From assembly GCF_029222965.1 (NCBI RefSeq), contig NZ_JARHUD010000003.1, forward strand, positions 124,001 through 188,000: a stretch of DNA of 64,000 nucleotides, in the 5' to 3' direction. Origin of the DNA: Aquibaculum arenosum. GTDB taxonomy: Bacteria; Pseudomonadota; Alphaproteobacteria; Kiloniellales; DSM-21159. This document shows, piece after piece, positions 11,477 through 19,470 of this stretch. The notes under the pieces are model-generated. The model did not search any database. It was given only the letters and a program-made list of their open reading frames with translations, and was not told the origin of the DNA. The translations under genes were made by a program, and so were the position numbers. The first letter of the stretch is position 1. Each line of letters opens with the position of its first letter.

Positions 11477-12859
11477 ATGCTGCAGCCGATGCTGTTTCGT
11501 GTCGTGCTGCTGATCGGCCTTGCGCTGGCGCCGCCCGTCCTCGCCGCCGATGCGCAGGATGAGGGGGCGGCGCGCGCGCAGCTCGAACGCCTGGAGCAGC
11601 AGCTCGAAGCCGACCGGCAGGAGGCCGAAGCCCTCACCGCAGCCGCCGAAGCGCTGCGCGCCGAGATCGAGAGCCTGCGCAGCGAGAGCCGCGCCCTTGC
11701 CGAATCCATCCAGGCCCTGGAAGCCGATACGACCCTGGGGGAGCTGGGGTCGGCCGTTCACCGCGTTGCCGAACTGCGCAGCCGCGAAGCGCTCGAAGTG
11801 GAACAGGCGCGCCTCGTGGGCAGCCTGGCTGCGCTGCAGCGCCTGGGACGCCTGCCGCCGGAAGCGGCGCTCGGCGCGCCCGGTGATCCCCTGGATGCGC
11901 TCAGGGCGGCGCGCCTGCTGGGCGGCGCGGTGCCGACCCTGGAGCGGCGCGCCAAGCGCTTCGCCGAACTGCACAGCCGCTACGCCAGAGCCCGGGCCCA
12001 GGCGCTTGCCGAACGCGAACGCCTGCAGGAGCAGGCAGCGCGGCTGGAGCAGGAGCGGGCGGAGTTGGCACGCGTGACCGAACGCCGCCAGGCGGTCCTC
12101 GGCGAGACATCCGAAGCCCGCTCCCAGGCCGAGGCCGCCCTGGAGGCACGCCTGGCCGAAGCCGACGACCTGCGCCAGCTCCTGGAAGCCCTGGAGGCCG
12201 AGGCGGAGCGGGAAAGACAGCAGCGCGAGGCGGAAGCTCGGCGCGCCGCCGAGGCTGCGGCCCGGGCCCAGGCCCTGCGCGAAGAGGCAGCGCGCGAGGC
12301 GGAACGGGCGCGCCAGGACGCCTCGCGCCGGGCCGAAGCCGAGGCGGCTGCAGCCGCCGCCGCAGCGGCCCAAGCCGATGCCCGGGCGCAGCAGGAGGCG
12401 GCAGCCCCCTTGCGCGAGGAGCGCCCCGCCGAGGCCCGCTCATTCCCCGAGCAGAGCAGCGCCATCCTGCAGATGCCGGCCCAGGGCCGCATCGCCCTGC
12501 GCTTCGGCGAGGAGGACCGCGCCCGTGGCGGAAGCCGGACCGAAGGCCTGGTCATCGAAGCACGTCCGGGGGCACAGGTGGTGGCCCCCTTCGATGGTCG
12601 GATTGCCTATGCGGGGCGCTTTCGTCGCTATGGGCTGATCTTGATCATAGAACACGACGGGCGATATCATTCGCTCCTCGCGGGGCTGGGCCGACTGGCA
12701 GCAACCAAGGGCCAATGGGTGCTCGCTGGCGAACCCGTGGGGTCGATGGCCGAGGACGGCGAGCGCGAAAGCGAACTCTATCTGGAACTGCGGCGTGGCG
12801 GGCAACCAGTGGATCCCCTACCCTGGCTGGCACTGTCCAGCGATAAGGCGCGAGGCTGA
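11477..12859 (+). CDS. envC: EnvC-like murein hydrolase activator (coiled coil plus degenerate LytM/M23 domain)
   Basis: Periplasmic septal factor expected to activate an N-acetylmuramoyl-L-alanine amidase at division. A signal peptide (MLFRVVLLIGLALAPPVLAA) leads into ~250 residues of Ala/Glu/Arg-rich coiled coil and a C-terminal LytM domain (GRIALRFGEEDRARGGSRTE...VVAPFDGRIAYAG). The zinc ligands of active M23 peptidases are not conserved: TEGLVIEA replaces the HxGxD-type segment and ELYLELR the HLHFE segment. This fits a non-catalytic activator. Start is uncertain between 11477 and 11489. The stop overlaps the ctpA start (TGATG). Confidence 0.85.
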   Translation: MLQPMLFRVVLLIGLALAPPVLAADAQDEGAARAQLERLEQQLEADRQEAEALTAAAEALRAEIESLRSESRALAESIQALEADTTLGELGSAVHRVAELRSREALEVEQARLVGSLAALQRLGRLPPEAALGAPGDPLDALRAARLLGGAVPTLERRAKRFAELHSRYARARAQALAERERLQEQAARLEQERAELARVTERRQAVLGETSEARSQAEAALEARLAEADDLRQLLEALEAEAERERQQREAEARRAAEAAARAQALREEAAREAERARQDASRRAEAEAAAAAAAAAQADARAQQEAAAPLREERPAEARSFPEQSSAILQMPAQGRIALRFGEEDRARGGSRTEGLVIEARPGAQVVAPFDGRIAYAGRFRRYGLILIIEHDGRYHSLLAGLGRLAATKGQWVLAGEPVGSMAEDGERESELYLELRRGGQPVDPLPWLALSSDKARG

Positions 12860-14190
12860 TGCTTAGGATCAAACAGACGACCACGGCGGTGGCGAGCCTG
12901 CTGCTGCTCCTCATGGCGATGACCCCCTTGCAGGCGAGCGCGCAGGAGGCGGACACCTACCGGCAGCTCAAGCTCTTCGGAGAGGTCTTCGAACGGGTGC
13001 GCGCCGACTTCGTGGAAGAAGTCAGCGACCAGGAACTGATCGAGGCCGCCGTGCGCGGCATGCTCAACCACCTGGACCCCCACTCCGGCTATCTCGACCC
13101 CGACAGTTTCCGGGAGATGCGCACCCAGACTCGTGGCGAGTTTGGCGGCCTGGGCATCGAGGTGACCATGGAGAACGGCGTGGTGAAAGTGGTCTCGCCC
13201 ATCGACGACACGCCGGCCTACCGGGCCGGCGTCGAGGCGGGCGACTTCATCACCCACATCGACGGCGAACAGGTGATGGGCCTCACGCTCAGCGAGGCTG
13301 TGGACCGCATGCGTGGACCGGTGGACAGCCCCATCACCGTTACCATCCGCCGCGGCGAGCAGGAGCCCTTCGACCTGGAAATCGTCCGGGACATCATCAA
13401 GGTGCAGTCGGTGCGCAGCCGCGTCGAAGGCAACATCGGCTACCTGCGCGTCACCTCCTTCAGCGAGCAGACCACCCCCGGCCTGGAAGAGGCCGTGGCG
13501 GAGATCGAAGCCGAGCTGGGCGACGACCTGCAGGGCTATGTGCTCGACCTGCGCAACAACCCCGGCGGCCTGCTGGAACAGGCGATCAGCGTGACCGACC
13601 TCTTCCTTGATCGCGGCGAGATCGTCTCCACCCGCGGCCGACACGATGAGGATTCTCAGCGCTGGAACGCCACCGCCGGCGATGACATCGAGGGGCTGCC
13701 GATGGTGGTGCTGATCAACAGCGGCTCGGCCTCCGCCTCGGAGATCGTGGCCGGTGCCCTGCAGGACCACCGCCGGGCCATCGTCATGGGCACCACCTCC
13801 TTCGGCAAGGGATCGGTGCAGACCGTGATCCCGCTGGGCGCCGAGGGCGCCATGCGCCTGACCACCGCGCGCTACTACACGCCCTCGGGCCGCTCGATCC
13901 AGGCCATGGGCATCGAGCCCGACATCCTTGTCGAGCAGGCGACCGTGACCACGCCAGAACAGCAGCGCCAGCGTCGGGAAGCCGATCTGCGCCGCCATCT
14001 GGACGGGGAGGAAGCGCCGGAAACACCTGCGGCGCCGGAAGACGAGGAGGCTGTGCCCGAAGTCATCCTTCCGGAGCCTGAGGCCGACGGCGATGAGGAA
14101 GCGGCGGAGATCATTGAGGACTATCAGCTCGCCCGTGCTCTCGACCTCCTGCGCGGCCTGGCGTTGTTCAACGGCCGCATCGTCAACTGA
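12859..14190 (+). CDS. ctpA: Carboxyl-terminal processing protease (S41 family)
   Basis: Periplasmic serine protease of the CtpA/Prc type that trims C-termini of envelope proteins. 443 residues: signal peptide ending in the LQASAQ region, S41 N-terminal helices (MLNHLDPHSGYLDPDSFREM), a PDZ domain (GGLGIEVTMENGVVKVVSPI) and the protease core. The Ser-Lys dyad is Ser292 in SGSASASE and Lys317 in FGKGS, separated by the usual 25 residues. The tail is acidic (PEDEEAVPEVILPEPEADG). It overlaps envC by one nucleotide; envC-ctpA pairs with rppH next are common in alphaproteobacteria. Confidence 0.96.
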   Translation: MLRIKQTTTAVASLLLLLMAMTPLQASAQEADTYRQLKLFGEVFERVRADFVEEVSDQELIEAAVRGMLNHLDPHSGYLDPDSFREMRTQTRGEFGGLGIEVTMENGVVKVVSPIDDTPAYRAGVEAGDFITHIDGEQVMGLTLSEAVDRMRGPVDSPITVTIRRGEQEPFDLEIVRDIIKVQSVRSRVEGNIGYLRVTSFSEQTTPGLEEAVAEIEAELGDDLQGYVLDLRNNPGGLLEQAISVTDLFLDRGEIVSTRGRHDEDSQRWNATAGDDIEGLPMVVLINSGSASASEIVAGALQDHRRAIVMGTTSFGKGSVQTVIPLGAEGAMRLTTARYYTPSGRSIQAMGIEPDILVEQATVTTPEQQRQRREADLRRHLDGEEAPETPAAPEDEEAVPEVILPEPEADGDEEAAEIIEDYQLARALDLLRGLALFNGRIVN

Positions 14191-14210
14191 ACCCGGCGGA
14201 GCGGCGGCCA

Positions 14211-14444
14211 GTGTTGCGGATCCTCCTCTGTATGGCGGTCGTGGCCGGTCTGGTCTGGCTGGGCGTGAGCCTGGTTCAGAGTCCGGGCGAGACCGGACGC
14301 ACGGCCTCGCTTTACGTCGGCCCCCTGCCCGACCGGGAACAGGGGGAGCCGCGCCTGGCCGGATGGCAGAGCGTGCCAATTCCGGGCCCGGACGAGCAGT
14401 CCGATGCCACAAACAGCGCCACCAACGATGAGGAGCGCCCATGA
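14211..14444 (+). CDS. Small membrane-anchored protein of unknown function
   Basis: 77-residue product beginning with a GTG codon: a hydrophobic N-terminus (ILLCMAVVAGLVWLGVSLV, residues ~4-22) forms one membrane helix or uncleaved signal, followed by a short polar tail rich in Pro, Asp and Glu. No known domain recognised. It is probably real because it starts 20 nt after ctpA with a GGAG-like ribosome site and its stop overlaps the rppH start in an ATGA junction, implying coupled translation. Confidence 0.6.
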   Translation: MLRILLCMAVVAGLVWLGVSLVQSPGETGRTASLYVGPLPDREQGEPRLAGWQSVPIPGPDEQSDATNSATNDEERP

Positions 14445-14974
14445 GCGACACGGCCTACGACCCCCACGCCCACGGAACGCTGAGCGAAGCGGAGATCGCG
14501 CTCCTGCCGTATCGCCGCGGGGTCGGCGTCATGCTGCTCAACCGTGAGAATAGGGTGTTCGTGGCCCAGCGCCTGGACATGAAAACCGAGGCCTGGCAGA
14601 TGCCCCAGGGCGGCATCGACCCTGGGGAGGATCCGCTCAAGGCTGCCTTCCGCGAGATGAAGGAGGAGATCGGCACCGACCGGGCCGAAATCCTGGCCTG
14701 CAGCGAATGGATCACCTACGACCTGCCCCATGATCTGGTACCGAAGCTCTGGAAGGGACGCTATCGCGGCCAAGAGCAGAAGTGGTTCGCCATGCGCTAC
14801 CGGGGCGAGGACGCCGAGATCGACATCAACGGGCCCGAGCCCGAGTTTTCCGCTTGGCGCTGGGCGGCATTCGAGGACCTGCCCGACCTGATCGTCCCCT
14901 TCAAGCGGCCGCTCTACCACCGCCTGCTCGAAATCTTCCGGCCGGTCGTGCAGGACAGCAACTCAAGCCCCTAG
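14441..14974 (+). CDS. rppH: RNA pyrophosphohydrolase (Nudix)
   Basis: Removes pyrophosphate from the 5' end of triphosphorylated RNA, starting 5'-end-dependent mRNA decay. 177 residues. The Nudix box GX5EX7REUXEEXGU is complete at residues 57-79 (Gly57, Glu63, Arg71, Glu72, Glu75, Glu76, Gly78), preceded by YRRGVGVMLLN and followed by ITYDLPHDLVPKLW and GQEQKWFAMRY, which are diagnostic of RppH rather than of other Nudix enzymes. It overlaps the upstream small gene by 4 nt. Confidence 0.96.
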   Translation: MSDTAYDPHAHGTLSEAEIALLPYRRGVGVMLLNRENRVFVAQRLDMKTEAWQMPQGGIDPGEDPLKAAFREMKEEIGTDRAEILACSEWITYDLPHDLVPKLWKGRYRGQEQKWFAMRYRGEDAEIDINGPEPEFSAWRWAAFEDLPDLIVPFKRPLYHRLLEIFRPVVQDSNSSP

Positions 14975-15014
14975 ACCTGCACAGGCCGGGCGGCGGAGCG
15001 CGGAAAGGACCGTG

Positions 15015-16031
15015 ATGGCCGAAGGCCGGCTGCGCATCGCCACTTTCAATCTGGAGAACCTGGGCGTGGCCGCGGAGGGGCGCGGCGCACTGGATCAAAG
15101 ATTGCCGCTGCTGCGCGCGCAACTGCAGCGCCTGCGCGCCGACGTGCTCTGCCTGCAGGAGGTGGACGCGCAGCGACCGCCCCCAGAAAGCACGTCCCGC
15201 AGCACGCCCCCCAGTAAGCCCCGGAGTCGGCAGCTCGAGGCGTTGCAAAGCCTGCTGGCTGAAAGCGGCTACGCCGGCTTCGACCATGCGGTGTCCCTGG
15301 ACCGCAGCGGCAAGCGCCCGGCGGACAAGCACAACCTAGTCGTGCTGTCGCGCTGGCCGCTGATCTCCTGGGAAAGCCTGCACCATCGCCTGGTGCCGCC
15401 GCCGCGCCTGCAGTACGCCACGGCCCTGCCGCCCTCGGCCGAGGCCAGCCCCGTCACCTGGGATCGGCCGCTGCTGCGGGCCAGCCTGCGCCTGCCCGAT
15501 GGGCCACTGCTCCACATCGTCAACCTGCACCTGCGCGCGCCCCTGGCCGCGCCGGTGCCGGGCCAGCGGCGGCGCGGCGGCGGCTGGCAGAGCCTGGGTG
15601 GCTGGGCGGAAGGCTTTTACCTGGCCAGCCTGAAGCGCAGCGGCCAGGCCCTTGAAGCACGCCTTCTGGTGGAGGAGCTCCTGGCGCTCGACAACGAAGC
15701 GCTGGTGCTGGTGGCGGGCGACATGAACGCCGGGGAGAATGAACCTCCTTTGCGCATTTTGCGCGGTGCCGCGGCAGATGTGGAGACGCCCGACCTGGCC
15801 GGAGGTGAGCTCACGCCGCTCACGCGCAGCCTGTCACAGGACCGGCGTTATTCGGTGCTGCACGATGGTCGGGCGGCGCTCTACGACCACCTGCTGGCCA
15901 GCGCGAGCCTCACGGCCCGCTTCCGGCATTGCGAGATCCACAACGAGGCCTTGCACGACGAAGGGGCCCTGCCGCCGGGCAGCCCACAGTCTTTCCACGC
16001 TCCCTTGGTGGCTGAGTTCGCACTGGCCTGA
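15015..16031 (+). CDS. Endonuclease/exonuclease/phosphatase (EEP) family protein
   Basis: 338-residue enzyme with the EEP (DNase I-like) fold: RIATFNLENLG at the start (catalytic Asn), VLCLQEVDA (metal-binding Glu), LVAGDMNAGENE (Asp and Asn) and LYDHLLAS near the end (Asp-His). The family hydrolyses phosphodiesters or phosphomonoesters in nucleic acids, lipids or small molecules; the substrate cannot be predicted. No signal peptide is evident. Start at 15015 (ATG) with AAGGA 6 nt upstream; an adjacent GTG at 15012 is possible. It follows rppH by 40 nt. Confidence 0.85.
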   Translation: MAEGRLRIATFNLENLGVAAEGRGALDQRLPLLRAQLQRLRADVLCLQEVDAQRPPPESTSRSTPPSKPRSRQLEALQSLLAESGYAGFDHAVSLDRSGKRPADKHNLVVLSRWPLISWESLHHRLVPPPRLQYATALPPSAEASPVTWDRPLLRASLRLPDGPLLHIVNLHLRAPLAAPVPGQRRRGGGWQSLGGWAEGFYLASLKRSGQALEARLLVEELLALDNEALVLVAGDMNAGENEPPLRILRGAAADVETPDLAGGELTPLTRSLSQDRRYSVLHDGRAALYDHLLASASLTARFRHCEIHNEALHDEGALPPGSPQSFHAPLVAEFALA

Positions 16032-16104
16032 TCCCCCGGTCCGCGGTTATCGTGACCCCGGCCCGATCGGGCTGCGAAGGATTCTACCAAGGAGAGATCG
16101 AAGC

Positions 16105-16392
16105 ATGGCCAGTGACCAGCTCCACGCCCCGCGCGAGCGTCTGTCGAAGAAAACCCTGATGCGTCATCACGCCATCGTGTCCCTGATGGAAGAGCTCGAG
16201 GCGGTCGACTGGTATCAGCAGCGCGCCGACGATTGCGAGGACGAGGCCCTGAAGGCGATCTTGCTGCACAACATGCGCGAAGAGATCGAGCATGCCTGCA
16301 TGGCCCTAGAGTGGCTGCGTCGCAACGACGAGACCTTCGAGAAGTACCTGCGAGAGTTTCTCTTCACCGAGGGTGACATCGTCGACCACTGA
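16105..16392 (+). CDS. Encapsulin-type ferritin-like protein (EncFtn) without targeting peptide
   Basis: 95-residue two-helix protein closely resembling the encapsulated ferritin of Rhodospirillum rubrum. The core HHAIVSLMEELEAVDWYQQR followed by MREEIEHACMALEWLRRND is nearly identical to that family. Expected ferroxidase residues are present: Glu30, Glu60 and His63, with entry-site Glu29, Glu32 and Trp36. EncFtn assembles as a ring decamer that oxidises Fe(II). Two points are odd: the protein stops a few residues after FLFTEG, so it lacks the C-terminal encapsulin localisation peptide, and no encapsulin shell gene is next to it (the next gene is a convergent helicase). GGAGAG lies 8 nt before the ATG. 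Confidence 0.9.
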   Translation: MASDQLHAPRERLSKKTLMRHHAIVSLMEELEAVDWYQQRADDCEDEALKAILLHNMREEIEHACMALEWLRRNDETFEKYLREFLFTEGDIVDH

Positions 16393-16417
16393 TTTCCTCG
16401 GGTTATTTCTCAGGCCA

Positions 16418-18868
16418 TCACAGCGGCAGGCTGCCCTGCTCCACCCCGCTGGTGGCCTCTGCGATCAGGTCGGCCGCCGCCTCGTCGAGCAGTTCGTCGA
16501 TGGCGGCGCCGGCCACCTGCTCACGGCCGATCTCGAGCAGCACCGGCACCGCCAGCGGCGAGACCCGGTCGAGGCGGCGATGTTCGATGCGTCCCTGGAC
16601 CCGGGCCAGCATGTCCGACAGGCGGCCAATGTCGGTGAGGCCGCCGGCGGCATCGGCGCGGGTGGCGCGCAGCAGCACGTGATCGGGCTCGTGCCGGCGC
16701 AGCACGTCGTAGATCAGGTCGGAGCTGAAGGTGACCTGGCGCGCGTTGCGCTCGGCGCCCGGCACCCGGCGCTCGATCAGCCCAGCGATCACCGCCACAT
16801 TGCGGAAGGTGCGGCGCAGCAGCGACGATTCGGCCATCCATTCCTCCAGATCGTCACCCAGCATGTCCTGATCGAAGAGCTCAACCACATCCTCGGCCGG
16901 GCGCAGGGACCAGATGGCGATCACATAGTCGGTGGCGACGAAACCCAACGGGCCATAGCCTTTGCGCTCCATGCGCCGGGTCAGCAGCATGCCCAGGGTC
17001 TGGTGCGCGTTGCGTCCCTCGAAGCAGTAGGCCACCAGGAAATGCTTGCCGGCGCGCGGAAAGCTCTCGACCAGCAGCCCCTCGCGGGTCGGCAGGCTCG
17101 AGCGCCAGCGCTGGATGGCCAGCCATTCCTGCACGGCCGCGGGCAGGTTCGACCAGTCCTCCCGGCTGGCGAGCAGCCCGCGCACCCGCTCGGCCAGGTG
17201 GGTGGAGAGTGGCAGGCGGCCGCCCATGTAGGCGGGAACCTGGGGATTGCCGCTGCCGCCGCGGCTCACCTCCACCGTAGTTTCCCGAATACGCTCGAAG
17301 CGCAGCAGCTGGCCGGCGAAGATGAAGCTGTCGCCAGGGCGCAACCCTTGCGCAAAATTCTCCTCCACCTCTCCCAGACTGCGCCGCGCACCCTTGAAGC
17401 GCACCTTGAGTGTGGGCGTGTCCACGATCACACCCAGGTTAAAACGATAGCGGCGGACGTGGGCGGGGCCGCTCACCCGCCAGCGTCCCTTGGCGTCGAG
17501 GTTCAGGCGCCGGAAGCGTTCATAGCTGCGCAGGGCATAGCCGCCGCTGGCGACGAACTGCAGCACCGCCTCGAAGTCCGCGCGTGACAGGCCGGCATAG
17601 GGCGCCGCCGTCGTGACCTCCCGATAGAGCGCATCGGCCTCGAAGGGGGCGGCGCAGGCCATGCCCAGGATGTGCTGGGCCAGAACGTCCAGGCCGCCAG
17701 GGCGCAGCGTCTCGCCATCCAGGCTCCCGGCTCTCACCGCCTCGACGGCCGCGCGGCACTCCAGCACCTCAAAGCGATTGCCCGGCACCAGCAGCGCCCG
17801 ACTGGGACGGTCCAGGCGATGATTGGCGCGTCCCAGGCGCTGCAGCAGGCGCGCCGCTCCCTTCGGCGCCCCCATCTGCACCACCAGATCCACCGCGCCC
17901 CAGTCGATGCCGAGATCAAGCGACGAGGTGGCGACAACCGCGCGCAGCTTGCCGGCCGCCATGGCCGCTTCCACCTTGCGGCGCTGCTCCACCGCCAGGC
18001 TGCCGTGGTGCAGCCCGATGGGCAGTGCCTCTTCATTCAGGCGCCAGAGTTCGCGGAAGACCAGTTCCGCCTGGGCGCGGGTGTTGACGAACACCAGCGT
18101 GGTGCCGGCTTGGCAGAGCCGGCGGTAGACCTCTGGCAGGGCATGCAGCGCCATGTGCCCCGACCAGGGCAGGCGCTCGCGGGTGGTGAGGGTCTCGATC
18201 TGCGGCTCCAGCCCGGCACTGCCGCGCACCAGCGCCAGCGCATCGCCCCGGCCGCCGGGCGCCAGCCAGTTTCGCAGCGCCTCTTCGTCGGCCACGGTGG
18301 CGGACAGCCCGACCCGGCGCAGGCCCGGCGCCAGTTGCTGCAACCGCGCCAGGCCCAGCGCCAAGAGCTCGCCGCGCTTGTTGGGGGCCAGGGCATGAAT
18401 CTCATCCAGGATCACGGTGCGCAGGCCTCCGAAGATCCGCGGGGCATCGGGATAGGAGAGAAGCAGCGCCAGGGATTCCGGTGTGGTCAGCAGGATCTGC
18501 GGCGGGCGCTCGCGCTGGCGCCGCCGCTTGCCCTCCGGCGTGTCGCCGCTGCGGGTTTCGATGGCGAGTTCCAGGCCCATTTCCCGGGCCGGGGCGGTGA
18601 GATTGCGCGCCACGTCCACGCCGAGCGCCTTGAGCGGCGAGACATAGAGGCTATGCAGTCCCTCGGCCGGTCGCTCCGCCAACTCGACCAGGCTGGGCAG
18701 GAACCCGGCCAGCGTCTTGCCGCCGCCGGTGGGCGCAATCAGCAGCGCCGACTGCCCGTCGCGCGCGCGTGCCAGCAGCTCAAGCTGGTGGCGATGCGGC
18801 TGCCAGCCGCGCTGCTGGAACCAGGCGGTAAAGGTGAGGGGGAGAAGTGATGAGTCTGAGGCGCTCAC
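16418..18868 (-). CDS. Lhr-like DEXH-box helicase (ligase-associated DNA damage response type)
   Basis: About 816-residue superfamily-2 helicase. Walker A APTGGGKT (about 45-52), the DEIH box (about 155-158), GLSATVAD (motif III) and the C-terminal motif VI (LLQRLGRANHRLD) are intact, followed by the Lhr-type winged-helix and C-terminal domains. Length and sequence fit the ligase-associated DEXH helicases, which usually lie beside an ATP-dependent DNA ligase, a metallo-beta-lactamase-fold exonuclease and a phosphoesterase. None of those is in this window. The start is uncertain: GTG at 18868 is chosen; a TTG at 18904 would extend it by 12 residues but has no ribosome site. Confidence 0.88.
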   Translation of the reverse strand: MSASDSSLLPLTFTAWFQQRGWQPHRHQLELLARARDGQSALLIAPTGGGKTLAGFLPSLVELAERPAEGLHSLYVSPLKALGVDVARNLTAPAREMGLELAIETRSGDTPEGKRRRQRERPPQILLTTPESLALLLSYPDAPRIFGGLRTVILDEIHALAPNKRGELLALGLARLQQLAPGLRRVGLSATVADEEALRNWLAPGGRGDALALVRGSAGLEPQIETLTTRERLPWSGHMALHALPEVYRRLCQAGTTLVFVNTRAQAELVFRELWRLNEEALPIGLHHGSLAVEQRRKVEAAMAAGKLRAVVATSSLDLGIDWGAVDLVVQMGAPKGAARLLQRLGRANHRLDRPSRALLVPGNRFEVLECRAAVEAVRAGSLDGETLRPGGLDVLAQHILGMACAAPFEADALYREVTTAAPYAGLSRADFEAVLQFVASGGYALRSYERFRRLNLDAKGRWRVSGPAHVRRYRFNLGVIVDTPTLKVRFKGARRSLGEVEENFAQGLRPGDSFIFAGQLLRFERIRETTVEVSRGGSGNPQVPAYMGGRLPLSTHLAERVRGLLASREDWSNLPAAVQEWLAIQRWRSSLPTREGLLVESFPRAGKHFLVAYCFEGRNAHQTLGMLLTRRMERKGYGPLGFVATDYVIAIWSLRPAEDVVELFDQDMLGDDLEEWMAESSLLRRTFRNVAVIAGLIERRVPGAERNARQVTFSSDLIYDVLRRHEPDHVLLRATRADAAGGLTDIGRLSDMLARVQGRIEHRRLDRVSPLAVPVLLEIGREQVAGAAIDELLDEAAADLIAEATSGVEQGSLPL

Positions 18869-18934
18869 GGCCCGCAGAATAGGCCTCTGCGCCAAGCGGC
18901 GCAAAGACCGGAAAGTCGCACGAACAGATCCGCG

Positions 18935-19378
18935 CTACTTGACCGTCACAACCGTGCTCTTCGCGAGGCTGGCGACCTTGTGGCTGACCGAGCCGAGCAG
19001 GGCGCCTTCCAGGTCGCCCATGCCGCGGCTGCCCAGGACAATACAGTCGTAGCGGCCGCGATGTGCGAAATCGATGATGGTGCGCGCCGGATTGCCTGTG
19101 CGCACCTCGGTGCGGACGCCGCGCAGGCCCGTGGCCTCGGCCACGTCCTTGGCCTTCTCCAGATAGGATTCGGTGTAGTCGTCCAGCACGTACTGGGCTT
19201 CGCCCGAGAGATGCTCGAGTTCCAGAAAGCGCTTCACCGCCTTGGAGGGCTTGAGCTCCTTGGCCACGGTCAAAAACGTCAGGGGTGCCTCGAAGCGCTG
19301 CGCCAGGGCACAGGCCGACTCCGCCGCCCGCAGGGCGTGCTCGGAGCCGTCGATACAGCAGAGGATCTTGGAGAACAT
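18935..19378 (-). CDS. Universal stress protein (UspA family)
   Basis: 147-residue single Usp domain. The N-terminus KILCCIDGSEHALRAAESA has the Asp that contacts the nucleotide base, and GSRGMGDLEGALLGSVSHKV carries the ATP-binding pattern G-2X-G-9X-G-S near the C-terminus, so it is likely of the ATP-binding type. Such proteins help survival under starvation or oxidative stress. It is a stand-alone gene between the helicase and a glutathione-dependent reductase. The start at 19378 is preferred over 19411 because it gives a normal Usp N-terminus with GAGG upstream. Confidence 0.92.
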   Translation of the reverse strand: MFSKILCCIDGSEHALRAAESACALAQRFEAPLTFLTVAKELKPSKAVKRFLELEHLSGEAQYVLDDYTESYLEKAKDVAEATGLRGVRTEVRTGNPARTIIDFAHRGRYDCIVLGSRGMGDLEGALLGSVSHKVASLAKSTVVTVK

Positions 19379-19443
19379 GAAACGCGCCTCGCGGGAGTGA
19401 GCCCCGCCCATAGCACTCGGCTAGAGGCGGGGCTGCTCCGAAA

Positions 19444-19468
19444 GCGCCCTGCTTTGACCAGGGGGCGC
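19444..19468 (-). terminator. Possible terminator after the GST-family gene
   Basis: On the minus strand a GC-rich stem (GCGCC...CTG pairing with CAGGGCGC, one bulge, ~8-nt loop) lies directly after the stop codon of the gene at 19471 and is followed by TTTC. A second stem (GCCCCGCC at 19401-19408 with GGCGGGGC at 19426-19433) lies next to it. Confidence 0.45.
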
Positions 19469-19470
19469 CG

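Noticed and set aside
11477-12859. Active M23 endopeptidase
   Set aside because: The zinc-binding His and Asp positions are replaced, so an EnvC-like activator fits better.
12778-14451. 557-residue open frame on the minus strand
   Set aside because: It lies opposite envC, ctpA and rppH, all with clear families. Its translation has no recognisable domain and reflects high GC content.
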